64,000 bases of DNA, from contig JAKSIX010000002.1 of the NCBI GenBank assembly GCA_024398595.1, positions 27,946-91,945 of the forward strand, in the 5' to 3' direction. The notes beneath the pieces were generated by a model. That model saw only the letters and a list, made by a program, of their open reading frames with translations. It did not search any database and was not told where the DNA came from. Each line of letters opens with the position of its first letter. Positions within the stretch are counted from its first letter, which is position 1. Shown piece by piece: positions 25,857 through 35,305 of the stretch. The translations under genes and the position numbers were made by a program. Origin of the DNA: Bacteroidaceae bacterium. Lineage in GTDB: Bacteria; Bacteroidota; Bacteroidia; Bacteroidales; Bacteroidaceae.

Positions 25857-28800
25857 ATGAACCGCAAGTTTGCAGAAAGGAGTCAGCTGAATCTGTCAGA
25901 ACTGAATGAGGAAGTGCTGGCCGACTGGCTGAAAGAGAATTTGTTTGAGCGTAGTGTGAAGGAACGTGAGGGCTGTCCCTCCTTTGTGTTCTACGAGGGA
26001 CCTCCATCGGCAAACGGAATGCCTGGTATTCATCACGTGATGGCACGTACCATAAAGGACAGTTTCTGCCGTTACAAGACAATGTGCGGATTTCAGGTGA
26101 ACCGCAAGGCCGGCTGGGATACTCACGGACTTCCCGTTGAACTCGGCGTGGAGAAGAATCTCGGCATTACCAAGGAGGATATAGGCAGGAAGATTTCTGT
26201 TGATGACTATAACAGGAATTGCCGTACCGAGGTTATGAAATACAAGGAGCGTTGGAGTGAACTGACGCGTAAGATTGGCTATTGGGTGGATTTGGACAAT
26301 CCTTACATAACGTATGATAACCGTTATATCGAGACTCTATGGTGGCTTCTGAAACAGTTGTACGGAAAGGGCTATCTCTACAAGGGATACACCATACAGC
26401 CATATTCTCCGGCAGCCGGAACGGGGCTTTCCAGCCACGAACTGAACCAGCCCGGATGTTACCGCGATGTCAAGGACACTACGGTGACGGCACAGTTCCT
26501 GATAACCGATCCGAAGCCGGAAATGACAAGGTGGGGCATGCCGTACTTCCTTGCCTGGACCACGACCCCGTGGACATTGCCGTCAAATACGGCACTTTGC
26601 GTGGGCAATAAGATAGATTATGTGGCAGTACAGACCTATAATCCGTACTCAGGTCAGCCTGTGACGGTGATTATGGCATCTGAGCGTGTCTCCGCGTATC
26701 TGAATCCGGAGGGGGAGAAACTGCCGATGGAGCAATACGCTCAGGGCGATAAGGTGATACCATACCGTATCGTCGCAAATTACAAAGGCTCAGATCTGAC
26801 CGGTATGCATTATGCCCAGCTTTTCCCGTGGGTCAAGCCGACCTATAAGGACGAGGACGGCTCGATAAAGATAAGTGATGCCGGATTCCGAGTAATCCAC
26901 GGTGATTATGTCACTACGGAGGATGGTACCGGTATCGTGCATATCGCTCCGACATTCGGCGCTGACGATGCGTTTGTGGCAAAGGCTGCCGGCATCCCGT
27001 CGCTGTTCATGGTCAACCGTAAGATGGAGACCCGTCCTATGGTCGATTTTACAGGAAAATACTGGATGCTGGATGAACTTGATCCTGATTTCGTGGACAG
27101 ATGCGTGGACAAGTCTCTGTACCGGGAGTATGAGGGTGCGTACGTGAAGAACGCCTACGACCCCAAGTGCAACGAGGGCGGTAAATACGATGAGTCTGCG
27201 GCATCGAAGGCTGAGGATCTGAATATTGCCATCTGTATGCGCATGAAGCAGGCCGGAACAGCTTTCAAGATAGAGAAGCACGTACACAACTATCCTCATT
27301 GCTGGCGTACCGACAAGCCTGTACTCTATTATCCGCTGGACAGCTGGTTCATCAAGGCTTCTGCCGCACGTGACAGAATGATTGAACTGAACAGGACTAT
27401 AAAGTGGAAACCGGAATCGACAGGTACCGGCAGATTCGGCAAATGGCTGGAGAATCTGAATGACTGGAATCTCAGCCGCAGCCGCTATTGGGGAACACCG
27501 CTGCCTATCTGGCGCAATGATGAGGGCGATGAGATTTGCATAGGTTCCGTCCACGAACTGTATGACGAAATGGAAAAATCCGTCCGGGCCGGTGTGATGA
27601 AATCCAATCCGTTCAAGGATAAGGGATTCGTGCCGGATTTATATACGGCGGAGAATTACGGGAAGATAGATTTGCATCGTCCGTATGTTGACGATATAGT
27701 ACTGGTGTCAGAGGCCGGCCGTCCGATGAAGCGCGAGACAGACCTGATTGATGTCTGGTTTGACAGTGGCGCAATGCCGTTTGCACAGATGCATTATCCG
27801 TTTGAGAATAAGGAGCTTGTAGATAACGGTCAGGTGTTCCCTGCCGATTTCATAGCTGAAGGCGTGGATCAGACGAGAGGCTGGTTCTATACCCTGCACG
27901 CTATTGCCACTATGGTACGCGATGCCGTATCGTTCAAGGCTGTCATATCCAACGGACTGGTGCTTGACAGGAACGGCAACAAGATGAGCAAGCGTCTCGG
28001 CAATGCCGTCGATCCGTTCGGCGAGATTGAGAAGTTCGGCAGTGACCCGCTCCGCTGGTATATGATTACCAATGCACAGCCCTGGGACAATCTCCGTTTT
28101 GACGAGGAAGGGGTGAAGGATGTCGTGAGGAAGTTCTTCGGCACTCTTCACAATACATACCGCTTCTTTGCACAATATGCCAATGTGGATGGCTTTGATT
28201 TTTCGGAGAGTGTCATTCCTGTGGCAGACAGACCTGTGATGGACCGTTGGATACTCAGTGAGCTCAACACTCTGATAAGGAATGTGCGCGAGTGTCTGGA
28301 CGATTATGAGCCTACACGTGCCGGCCGTCTGATTACTGATTTTGTGAACGATTACCTGTCGAACTGGTATGTACGTCTTACCAAGGACCGCTATTGGGGC
28401 TGTGCAATGAACGCAGACAAACTTGCGGCTTACCAGACATTATATACCTGCCTGGAGACAATCTCCCTGCTGATGGCTCCTATAGCTCCGTTCTATGCAG
28501 ACCGTCTGTTCCGCGACCTGAATGCGGTGACCGGACGTGTCAAGTCCGATTCAGTTCATCTGGCTATGTTCCCGGAATGTGATGAAAGTATGATAGACAA
28601 AGCCCTGGAGTCACGTATGGAACTCGCTCAGAAAATCACATCGATGACGCTTGCATTGCGTAAGCGCGATGATGTCAGGATAAATGTACGTAAGCCGCTT
28701 CAGAAGATACTCGTTCCTGTGACGGCCGAAGTCAAGTCAAATATAGAGCCTGTCAAGGAACTTATCAGAAGTGAGGTGAATGTCAAGGAAGTTGAGTTCG

Positions 28801-29348
28801 TGGAGGGCACGGCCGGAATACTTGTGAAGAGGGTCAAGTGCAACTTCAAACTGCTTGGCAAGAAATTCGGCCCTCTTATGAAGAGTGTGTCGGCTGCCGT
28901 GCAGAATATGACGCAGGAGGATATTGCCGCTCTGGAGCGCGACGGCTCGTTTACGTTCAATATAGTCGGACAGGAGGCTGTGGTGAATACCTCGGAGGTG
29001 GATATATTCAGTGAGGACATACCGGGATGGGTAGTTGCCAACGAAGGGACGGTAACGGTTGCCTTGGATGTTACATTGACAGATGCTCTGGTGCGTGAGG
29101 GTATAGCGCGTGAACTTAAGAAGAGAATTCAGGATATGCGTAAGGCATCCGGCTTTGATATAACAGACCGTATTGCCGTGCGCCTTTCATCAACCTCGGC
29201 CACAGATGGGGCTGTCATTGAGTATATGGATTGGATTAAGGAACAGGTGCTGGCCAACTCGATTGAGCTTGTCGCAGGTCTGTCCGAAGGGGAGGATGTC
29301 TCATTTGACGAGTATTCGCTGAAGGCTCAGGTGGAGAGACAAAACTAA
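25857..29348 (+). CDS. ileS: Isoleucyl-tRNA synthetase
   Basis: IleRS charges tRNA-Ile. The class I HIGH motif appears as PGIHH at residues 56-60 and KMSKR at 709-713. The editing (CP1) domain with the TTPWTLPSNTALCVG strand is present, followed by the anticodon-binding domain (WYVRLTKDRYWG) and a long C-terminal extension. At 1163 residues it is longer than the Escherichia coli enzyme and matches the long, eukaryote-like type found in Bacteroidetes. It is followed by the DksA-like gene (23 bases), lspA and the DUF4296 gene, a gene order I recognise from Bacteroidetes. Confidence 0.97.
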   Translation: MNRKFAERSQLNLSELNEEVLADWLKENLFERSVKEREGCPSFVFYEGPPSANGMPGIHHVMARTIKDSFCRYKTMCGFQVNRKAGWDTHGLPVELGVEKNLGITKEDIGRKISVDDYNRNCRTEVMKYKERWSELTRKIGYWVDLDNPYITYDNRYIETLWWLLKQLYGKGYLYKGYTIQPYSPAAGTGLSSHELNQPGCYRDVKDTTVTAQFLITDPKPEMTRWGMPYFLAWTTTPWTLPSNTALCVGNKIDYVAVQTYNPYSGQPVTVIMASERVSAYLNPEGEKLPMEQYAQGDKVIPYRIVANYKGSDLTGMHYAQLFPWVKPTYKDEDGSIKISDAGFRVIHGDYVTTEDGTGIVHIAPTFGADDAFVAKAAGIPSLFMVNRKMETRPMVDFTGKYWMLDELDPDFVDRCVDKSLYREYEGAYVKNAYDPKCNEGGKYDESAASKAEDLNIAICMRMKQAGTAFKIEKHVHNYPHCWRTDKPVLYYPLDSWFIKASAARDRMIELNRTIKWKPESTGTGRFGKWLENLNDWNLSRSRYWGTPLPIWRNDEGDEICIGSVHELYDEMEKSVRAGVMKSNPFKDKGFVPDLYTAENYGKIDLHRPYVDDIVLVSEAGRPMKRETDLIDVWFDSGAMPFAQMHYPFENKELVDNGQVFPADFIAEGVDQTRGWFYTLHAIATMVRDAVSFKAVISNGLVLDRNGNKMSKRLGNAVDPFGEIEKFGSDPLRWYMITNAQPWDNLRFDEEGVKDVVRKFFGTLHNTYRFFAQYANVDGFDFSESVIPVADRPVMDRWILSELNTLIRNVRECLDDYEPTRAGRLITDFVNDYLSNWYVRLTKDRYWGCAMNADKLAAYQTLYTCLETISLLMAPIAPFYADRLFRDLNAVTGRVKSDSVHLAMFPECDESMIDKALESRMELAQKITSMTLALRKRDDVRINVRKPLQKILVPVTAEVKSNIEPVKELIRSEVNVKEVEFVEGTAGILVKRVKCNFKLLGKKFGPLMKSVSAAVQNMTQEDIAALERDGSFTFNIVGQEAVVNTSEVDIFSEDIPGWVVANEGTVTVALDVTLTDALVREGIARELKKRIQDMRKASGFDITDRIAVRLSSTSATDGAVIEYMDWIKEQVLANSIELVAGLSEGEDVSFDEYSLKAQVERQN

Positions 29349-29371
29349 GTATTAATCTAAAAATTACTGCT

Positions 29372-29746
29372 ATGGCTGAGAAAAAACGCTACACTGATGA
29401 GGAACTTGAGGAGTTCCGTCAGCTCATAAACGAGAAACTGGCTGTTGCGCAGCGTGACTATGATGCTTTGAAGGCTTCTCTTATGAATGCCGACAACAAT
29501 AGTACTGACGACACATCTCCTACATACAAGGTGCTGGAGGAAGGTGCGAATACCCTCACGAAGGAGGAGACAACACGTCTCGCACAGCGTCAGATGAAAT
29601 TCATACAGTCTCTTCAGGCTGCTCTGGTGCGTATAGAGAACAAGACATACGGAATATGCCGCGAGACAGGCAAGCTTATTCCTGCTGACAGACTGCGCGC
29701 CGTACCTCATGCAACATTGTGCATTGAGGCAAAGCAGAAAAAGTAA
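29372..29746 (+). CDS. TraR/DksA-type zinc-finger-like protein with a degenerate finger
   Basis: This 124-residue protein has an N-terminal coiled-coil-like helical region (about residues 8-85) and a C-terminal DksA/TraR-type segment, YGICRETGKLIPADRLRAVP then ATLCIEA. DksA-like proteins reach into the RNA polymerase secondary channel. The usual C4 finger has two CxxC pairs. Here only one Cys of each pair is left, so classical zinc binding is unlikely. It lies between ileS and lspA with short gaps (23 and 11 bases). Confidence 0.85.
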   Translation: MAEKKRYTDEELEEFRQLINEKLAVAQRDYDALKASLMNADNNSTDDTSPTYKVLEEGANTLTKEETTRLAQRQMKFIQSLQAALVRIENKTYGICRETGKLIPADRLRAVPHATLCIEAKQKK

Positions 29747-29757
29747 GGGATGACTTT

Positions 29758-30408
29758 ATGAGCGGTTCTCCGTCAGAAGAAAAATCGCGGCAGAGGCGTA
29801 TAGCCGTGCTGCTTATTGTCATGATACTGCTGGCAGACCAGATTGTGAAATATTTGGTCAAGTCCAATATGTACCTGGGTGAGCAGATCCGTATAACCGA
29901 CTGGTTCTATATACTCTTTGTCGAGAATAACGGAATGGCTTTCGGAATGGAGATATTCGGCAAGCTGTTTCTGTCGCTTTTCCGTATTGTTGCCATTGCC
30001 TTCTTCGTATGGTACCTGGTGAGGATAATCAATAAGGGCGGCTACCCTACAGGCTATATCGTCTGTGTATCCTGTGTCATTGCCGGAGCAGCCGGCAATC
30101 TGGTGGATTGTATCCTTTACGGTCAGATATTTTCCCAAAGCGGATACGGCACTGGAGGGGTGGCATCTCTTGTACCTTTCGGGGACGGATACGCACCGGT
30201 CTTTTTCGGAAAAGTAGTTGACATGTTCTATTTTCCACTGTGGACGTGGCCCGAATGGATACCGTTGCTCGGGGGTAAGATATTCTTCAGCCCGGTATTC
30301 AATGTGGCGGATTCCTGCATAACCTGCGCAATGATAGTGATAATACTGTTCTATGCGAAGTGCTTGAACGAGGGACTTGGCAAGGAAAAGTCAAAGAATG
30401 GGGAATGA
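29758..30408 (+). CDS. lspA: Lipoprotein signal peptidase (signal peptidase II)
   Basis: LspA removes signal peptides from prolipoproteins after lipidation in the inner membrane. The 216-residue protein has four membrane segments, the early VLLIVMILLADQIVKYLV, FVENNGMAFGM, the catalytic Asp region AAGNLVDCILYG and the second catalytic Asp in FNVADSCIT. A longer loop between the two catalytic Asp segments is a feature I associate with Bacteroidetes LspA. Its stop overlaps the start of the DUF4296 lipoprotein gene by ATGA, coupling the peptidase to one of its own likely substrates. Confidence 0.95.
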   Translation: MSGSPSEEKSRQRRIAVLLIVMILLADQIVKYLVKSNMYLGEQIRITDWFYILFVENNGMAFGMEIFGKLFLSLFRIVAIAFFVWYLVRIINKGGYPTGYIVCVSCVIAGAAGNLVDCILYGQIFSQSGYGTGGVASLVPFGDGYAPVFFGKVVDMFYFPLWTWPEWIPLLGGKIFFSPVFNVADSCITCAMIVIILFYAKCLNEGLGKEKSKNGE

Positions 30409-31289
30409 CACGTTGCCGGCTGATACTGCTGATGTTGGCTCTCACGCTTGTCGTGGGATGCGGTAACCGCTACAGAAACGGTGTGATACCTCCACGCAGG
30501 TTCGCGGATTTTCTGTATGACTACCATCTCGCCCAGGCCATAGGAACTGATTTGCAGTACGATGAGAAATACAGACAGGAACTGTACGTCAATTACGTAT
30601 TTGAAAGCCACAACATTACGCGTGAGGAATACGAAGCCTCCTTAGTATGGTACACACGTCATCCCGAAGAACTGTATGACATTTACGTCAGTCTCACGGA
30701 GCGGTCGGAGAAGGAAAAAAAAGCCATTGCGTCACGATTGGAGAAGATAGAAAAGAAATCCTTAATCGTGAAAAGCGGAGATTCTGTCGATTTGTGGTAT
30801 TTGGGCAGAAGCCGCATAATGGCGGATGCGCCCTTGCTGAATCCGTTTACATTTTCTGTCGGTGTGGATTCCACCTTCTATATGTCTGATACGCTGGAAT
30901 GGAAGGTCGGCATATATTTCAGCGACATCTTTCCCGATACAATGCGGTTGGAAACGGATAGGGAAGCGTATCTGTCATTTTCCATAGAGTATAAGGACAG
31001 CATATCATCCGTAGATACCATTGCCCGCGAAAATGGCATATATACTCTGGTGTTGCGAAGCGACAGCGTTATTGCACCGGATAACGTAATGGGCTCGATA
31101 ACGTATCTGAATCCGGATAGCGGTGTGGTGTCCCTGATGTTTCTGCATGACATTACCCTTATGCGCTATCATTTATCCGATAAGTACGGCCTGACTCGGG
31201 ATTCCATTCCGGCAGCCGTTGCAGATTCGCTTGACGGAAGTATCGACTCCCTTCAGACTACAGGTTCTGAGTTCAGATTCTTCTTCTGA
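30405..31289 (+). CDS. DUF4296 domain lipoprotein
   Basis: From the ATG at 30405 the 294-residue protein has a signal peptide MTRCRLILLMLALTLVV followed by G-C, giving a lipobox at Cys19. It then carries the DUF4296 domain, with PPRRFADFLYDYHLAQAIG and a helix around YTRHPEELYDIY. The function of DUF4296 is unknown. Open frame exists 15 codons further upstream inside lspA, but that would bury the signal peptide, so the later ATG overlapping the lspA stop is chosen. The last 17 bases overlap the convergent rRNA methyltransferase gene. Confidence 0.85.
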   Translation: MTRCRLILLMLALTLVVGCGNRYRNGVIPPRRFADFLYDYHLAQAIGTDLQYDEKYRQELYVNYVFESHNITREEYEASLVWYTRHPEELYDIYVSLTERSEKEKKAIASRLEKIEKKSLIVKSGDSVDLWYLGRSRIMADAPLLNPFTFSVGVDSTFYMSDTLEWKVGIYFSDIFPDTMRLETDREAYLSFSIEYKDSISSVDTIARENGIYTLVLRSDSVIAPDNVMGSITYLNPDSGVVSLMFLHDITLMRYHLSDKYGLTRDSIPAAVADSLDGSIDSLQTTGSEFRFFF

Positions 31290-32025
31290 ATTCGGACAGG
31301 ACGATGGATGTCGCCATGGCGACATTGAGCGACTCTGATGTCGGCCGTCCGGCCGGGAAGCTTGGAATGCCTATGCGGAAACGTACAAGTTTCCCAATAT
31401 CTGTACTTATGCCGTTCCCCTCATTTCCCATAATTATGATTCCAGACGGACTCAGATGCTCTGTATATATGTTGCTGCCGTCCATAAATGTGCCGTATGT
31501 GGGGATATCCTTGTCTATCCGGCTGAGACTCTGATACAAATCTATGTAATGCAGCTGCACCCGGGCTATTGCTCCCATTGTTGCCTGTACAGCTTTGGGG
31601 TTGAACACATCTGCCGTATTCTGTGAACAGAAAATATGATTTATTCCGAACCAGTCAGCGAGCCTTACTATAGTGCCGAGATTCCCCGGATCCTGCACGC
31701 CATCCAAGGCCAGACACAATTCACTGGCGGCAATATCCATATCACACGTGCTGTCAGGAATGCGGAACAGTGCCAGTACATCGTGCGGAGTCTGCAACAG
31801 ACTGGCCTTACGCAGCTCATCCCCGGTGACAGGCTGTATCTGTTCTATCCCTTTGGGGTGGTTTCTGGAAAGCCAGTCATCTGTGGCCGCAAGAAAAACG
31901 CATTCGAACGTGCCTGTGAGTTCTTCAGTGAGCTTTGCTCCCTCCGCCAGAAACAGCCCGTTCTCAAGACGGTATTTTCTTTGAGCCAGAGAATGTATCA
32001 GCTTGATTTTGGATGCGCTCAGCAT
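31273..32025 (-). CDS. TrmH/SpoU-family rRNA 2'-O-methyltransferase
   Basis: This 250-residue SPOUT methyltransferase probably methylates a ribose in 23S rRNA. The N-terminal substrate-binding domain begins MLSASKIKLIHSLAQRKYR. The knotted catalytic domain has LALDGVQDPGNLGTIVRLA, IIMGNEGNGIS and the C-terminal SLNVAMATSIVLSEFRRR. The open frame extends 20 codons upstream, but this start fits the family. Which nucleotide it modifies cannot be told from sequence alone. It diverges from the TamL-like gene. Confidence 0.9.
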   Translation of the reverse strand: MLSASKIKLIHSLAQRKYRLENGLFLAEGAKLTEELTGTFECVFLAATDDWLSRNHPKGIEQIQPVTGDELRKASLLQTPHDVLALFRIPDSTCDMDIAASELCLALDGVQDPGNLGTIVRLADWFGINHIFCSQNTADVFNPKAVQATMGAIARVQLHYIDLYQSLSRIDKDIPTYGTFMDGSNIYTEHLSPSGIIIMGNEGNGISTDIGKLVRFRIGIPSFPAGRPTSESLNVAMATSIVLSEFRRRI

Positions 32026-32043
32026 AATGTCCGGTATTTGTGG

Positions 32044-32051
32044 CAAAGTTA
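32044..32051 (-). promoter_or_regulatory. -7 box of the rRNA methyltransferase gene
   Basis: On the minus strand TAACTTTG matches TAnnTTTG exactly, 18 bases before the ATG at 32025. No good -33 box was found at the right distance. Confidence 0.45.
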
Positions 32052-32104
32052 GTGTCTGAACGGCAAAAATGAAAGTAAAATGCAACGGTTTTTTGAAGAT
32101 TACT

Positions 32105-32112
32105 TAACTTTG
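32105..32112 (+). promoter_or_regulatory. -7 box of the TamL-like gene
   Basis: TAACTTTG, an exact match, ends 6 bases before the first of two adjacent ATG codons (32119 and 32122). It supports a start at 32119/32122 instead of the upstream in-frame ATG at 32080, which lies before the promoter. Confidence 0.5.
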
Positions 32113-32118
32113 CAGGTT

Positions 32119-34452
32119 ATGATGTGCCGGAAATTGTTCAGTTATCTGTGTGTGTACGCGACAATATGTATGGTTGCGTCGTGCTCGGTATATAAATATG
32201 TTCCGGAAGGAGATTATCTGCTTCACAATGTCAGCGTGGAGTCGGAGGGCAGTAATCCGGATAATCTGTCGCAATATGGAAAGTTGTCATACCAGACGCC
32301 CAACACAAAATGGCTGGGCCTTTTGAGAATACCATTGAGGGTGTATTCGCTGTCAGGAAAGAAAAGAGAGGATCCGTCAGATAAAAATCTGTTCCGGCGT
32401 ATCGGTGAGGAACCTGTCATATTGGATACGATGTTATGTGAGAGTTCCATTGATAATATGCGGCACTATCTGAACAATGCAGGATATCTTAAAGCTTCGG
32501 TCGGAAAGAGTATAGTGTATTATCGTAAACACAAGGCCGATATTATATATAGAATCAACCCGGGGCAGAGGTACAGGATAGGAACATTCGAAAGAGTCAT
32601 TCCGGACAAGGCAATAGATTCGCTGGCGTATCTGTCTGTACAGGCATCCGCTCCGCTTGTATCGGCGGGGGTATGGTTTGATGCCTCAGTGCTGGATGCC
32701 GAGAGAGACCGGATAATATCAGTCCTTCAGATGAACGGCTATTACGGAGTTGATAAGGATTGCATATCGTTTGTCGCGGATACCGTCAGCGGATCGTACG
32801 ATGTCAATCTGACCATGTATGTCAGGCCATACGGAAAGGATGATGCGGGGAATAATCTGCCGTACCCTGTACGGTATATTAATTCTGTGAACTATATTCT
32901 CGGTGAGAATGCGAATGTGTCCGAAGACCTAAGACGCTATTCCAGGAAGGATGTGGATGGCTATTCGTATTACTACATTGACAAAGGTGACGGGAGACTG
33001 CGCCTGAAACCTAAGATAATCAGAAATCATTCGTTCATAAGCAACGGAGACAGGTATGACAGCCGTCGTGTGTCGCGTACCAATACATCTTTGTCGGATA
33101 TGAGCAGCGTAAGATTCTCGAATATCAGATTTACTGAAAATGAGGAAAATGACTCTATTGAAGCCGTAGTGTTTATAGCTCCTGACAAAAAATATTCCTT
33201 TTCTGCCGAATTGGAGGGGACAAATACGGCCGGGGATCTTGGTGTTGCGGCCTTGCTGTCATTGACAGACAGAAACATATTCCACGGCGGCGAACAGCTG
33301 ACTGTGATTCTGCGCGGAGCATTTGAAGCCATCAATAATCTGCCGGGTTATTCCGGTAACAGCTATCAGGAATATGGTCTGGAAATGAAACTGGATTTCC
33401 CTAAACTGATGTTCCCGCTTGTCAGACAGGAGTTTCAGAGGCGCAGCCAGGCAACCTCAGAGTTGAACCTGATGTTTAATTCGCAGAACAGACCGGAGTT
33501 CAATAAACTCGTGTTTACTTTCGGCTGGGGCTATATTTGGCGTATGAGACGGCATCGTCATCAGGTTGATGTGCTGGATATAGATTTCCTGAAAGTGCCT
33601 TGGGTGTCTGATCAGTTCAGAAAAGAGTATCTTGATCCTTTGGACAGCAGGTATTCAATCCTCAGGTACAACTATGAGGATATGCTTTTGTCCAAAATAG
33701 GGTATTCATATTATTATTCCAGCGCAGGTTCCAGTTCAAGGATTACAAGACCATTGACATTGTCGCTCAGATTCAATGCAGAGACATCCGGCAATGTGCT
33801 GAATCTTATATCTGGAATTTCGGATGCGGATAAGAACGAATACGGACAATACAAATGTATGGGAGTGGCATTTGCCCAATATGTCAGGAGTGATGGGGAG
33901 GTTACCTTGAATTGGAGAATAGACAAATGGAATAATCTGCTGTTCCATACGGAATACGGTGTGGCATATCCGTATTCCAATTCAACCAGTGTACCGTTTG
34001 AAAAAAGATTCTATTCCGGCGGTGCCAACGGAGTGCGGGGCTGGGCTGTAAGGGAACTTGGACCTGGCATCTATCGCGGAGAGGATGATGCAGTGAATTA
34101 TGTCAGACAGTCGGGTGACGTGAAGCTCGAGGCTACTCTGGAGTTCCGTGCCCATCTGTTCTGGAAAGTCAATGCGGCTCTTTTTGCAGATGCCGGTAAT
34201 GTATGGACTATACGGGAGTATGACGAACAGCCCGGGGGCTTGTTCAGGTTCAATACTTTCTACAAACAGATAGGAGTGTCGTGCGGAGCCGGCATAAGGC
34301 TTGATTTCAACTTTCTGGTATTGCGACTTGATTACGGCAAGCAGATAATAAATCCGGCGTACAGCAGCTCAACTCCGGAACATTATCCTTTTACAAACAA
34401 AGTAGGTTATCGCGATTATGCCATACATTTCGCGATAGGCTACCCGTTCTGA
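32119..34452 (+). CDS. BamA/TamA-family outer-membrane lipoprotein (TamL-like)
   Basis: This 777-residue Omp85-superfamily protein probably helps assemble or insert outer-membrane proteins or lipids. The start MMCRKLFSYLCVYATICMVASC ends in a lipobox, so the protein is predicted to be lipidated. This is a mark of the Bacteroidetes TamA-like lipoprotein TamL. POTRA-like segments follow (about residues 40-350), then a C-terminal 16-strand barrel with the conserved lid-loop-like segment FYSGGANGVRGWAVRELGPG. The sequence ends in an aromatic residue (FAIGYPF). No TamB-type gene is adjacent. Confidence 0.85.
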   Translation: MMCRKLFSYLCVYATICMVASCSVYKYVPEGDYLLHNVSVESEGSNPDNLSQYGKLSYQTPNTKWLGLLRIPLRVYSLSGKKREDPSDKNLFRRIGEEPVILDTMLCESSIDNMRHYLNNAGYLKASVGKSIVYYRKHKADIIYRINPGQRYRIGTFERVIPDKAIDSLAYLSVQASAPLVSAGVWFDASVLDAERDRIISVLQMNGYYGVDKDCISFVADTVSGSYDVNLTMYVRPYGKDDAGNNLPYPVRYINSVNYILGENANVSEDLRRYSRKDVDGYSYYYIDKGDGRLRLKPKIIRNHSFISNGDRYDSRRVSRTNTSLSDMSSVRFSNIRFTENEENDSIEAVVFIAPDKKYSFSAELEGTNTAGDLGVAALLSLTDRNIFHGGEQLTVILRGAFEAINNLPGYSGNSYQEYGLEMKLDFPKLMFPLVRQEFQRRSQATSELNLMFNSQNRPEFNKLVFTFGWGYIWRMRRHRHQVDVLDIDFLKVPWVSDQFRKEYLDPLDSRYSILRYNYEDMLLSKIGYSYYYSSAGSSSRITRPLTLSLRFNAETSGNVLNLISGISDADKNEYGQYKCMGVAFAQYVRSDGEVTLNWRIDKWNNLLFHTEYGVAYPYSNSTSVPFEKRFYSGGANGVRGWAVRELGPGIYRGEDDAVNYVRQSGDVKLEATLEFRAHLFWKVNAALFADAGNVWTIREYDEQPGGLFRFNTFYKQIGVSCGAGIRLDFNFLVLRLDYGKQIINPAYSSSTPEHYPFTNKVGYRDYAIHFAIGYPF

Positions 34453-34489
34453 CAGTGTAATTGTATGAGAGAAACAAAAGAATATATAT

Positions 34490-35293
34490 ATGAGACTGAA
34501 ATTTATGAGTCTGGCCAGTGGCAGCAGCGGGAACTGCTATTATCTGGCGGCAGACGATGAGGGGATTCTGATTGATGCCGGGATACCGGCACGTCAGATA
34601 CGCGAACATTTGAGTGACGCAGGAGTGTCTTTCAGCTCAGTCAAGGCCGTGTTTGTCACACACGACCACGCTGACCATATCAAGGCATTAGGTACGTTAG
34701 GCAACAAGTTCTGGCTGCCGATATACGCTACCAGACGCACACACGAGGGGGTGAACAACAACTATTGCATGAGTGAGAAACTGGGCGCGATATCGTCCAA
34801 ATATATAGAGAAGGAGAGCCCTATGGAACTCGGCCCGTTCAGGATAACCGCGTTTGAGGTGCCTCACGATGGAACTGACAATGTGGGTTATTTCATTGAA
34901 GCGGATGGACGTCACTTCTGCTTCGTAACAGACATCGGACATATTACGGAAACGGTATCTTCGTATATAGTGCGTGCCGATTACCTGATTATGGAGGCGA
35001 ATTACGATGAGGATATGTTGCGTATGGGACATTATCCACAATTTCTGAAAGACAGGATAACAAGCCGGTTCGGCCATCTCAGCAATAAGGATACAGCTGA
35101 GTTTCTGGCAAAGAATATCACCGGGAATATGAAACATATATGGCTGTGTCATTTGAGCGGCGAGAACAATCATCCGGAAATTGCCTATAAGACAGTTGAG
35201 TTCAGCCTGAGAAGCGTAGGCATAATACCGGGCAAGGATGTTGGACTGACAGCACTGAAAAGGACGACGCCTTCGGAATTGTATGAATTTTGA
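34490..35293 (+). CDS. MBL-fold metallo-hydrolase (YycJ/WalJ-like)
   Basis: This 267-residue metallo-beta-lactamase-fold protein has the metal-binding THDHADH at about residues 57-63, GILIDAG near the start, FVTDIGHIT, MEANYDEDML, and a later His in LCHLSGENNHPE. It is closest to the YycJ/WalJ group, thought to be DNA-linked exonucleases or general hydrolases. The exact substrate is unknown. It starts 37 bases after the TamL-like gene and ends 12 bases before uxaE, so it may be co-transcribed with both. Confidence 0.88.
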   Translation: MRLKFMSLASGSSGNCYYLAADDEGILIDAGIPARQIREHLSDAGVSFSSVKAVFVTHDHADHIKALGTLGNKFWLPIYATRRTHEGVNNNYCMSEKLGAISSKYIEKESPMELGPFRITAFEVPHDGTDNVGYFIEADGRHFCFVTDIGHITETVSSYIVRADYLIMEANYDEDMLRMGHYPQFLKDRITSRFGHLSNKDTAEFLAKNITGNMKHIWLCHLSGENNHPEIAYKTVEFSLRSVGIIPGKDVGLTALKRTTPSELYEF

Positions 35294-35305
35294 AAAACAA
35301 AGTAT

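Noticed and set aside
26790..27554. Long open frame antisense to ileS (254 codons)
   Set aside because: It shadows the conserved ileS coding frame and shows no protein-family features.
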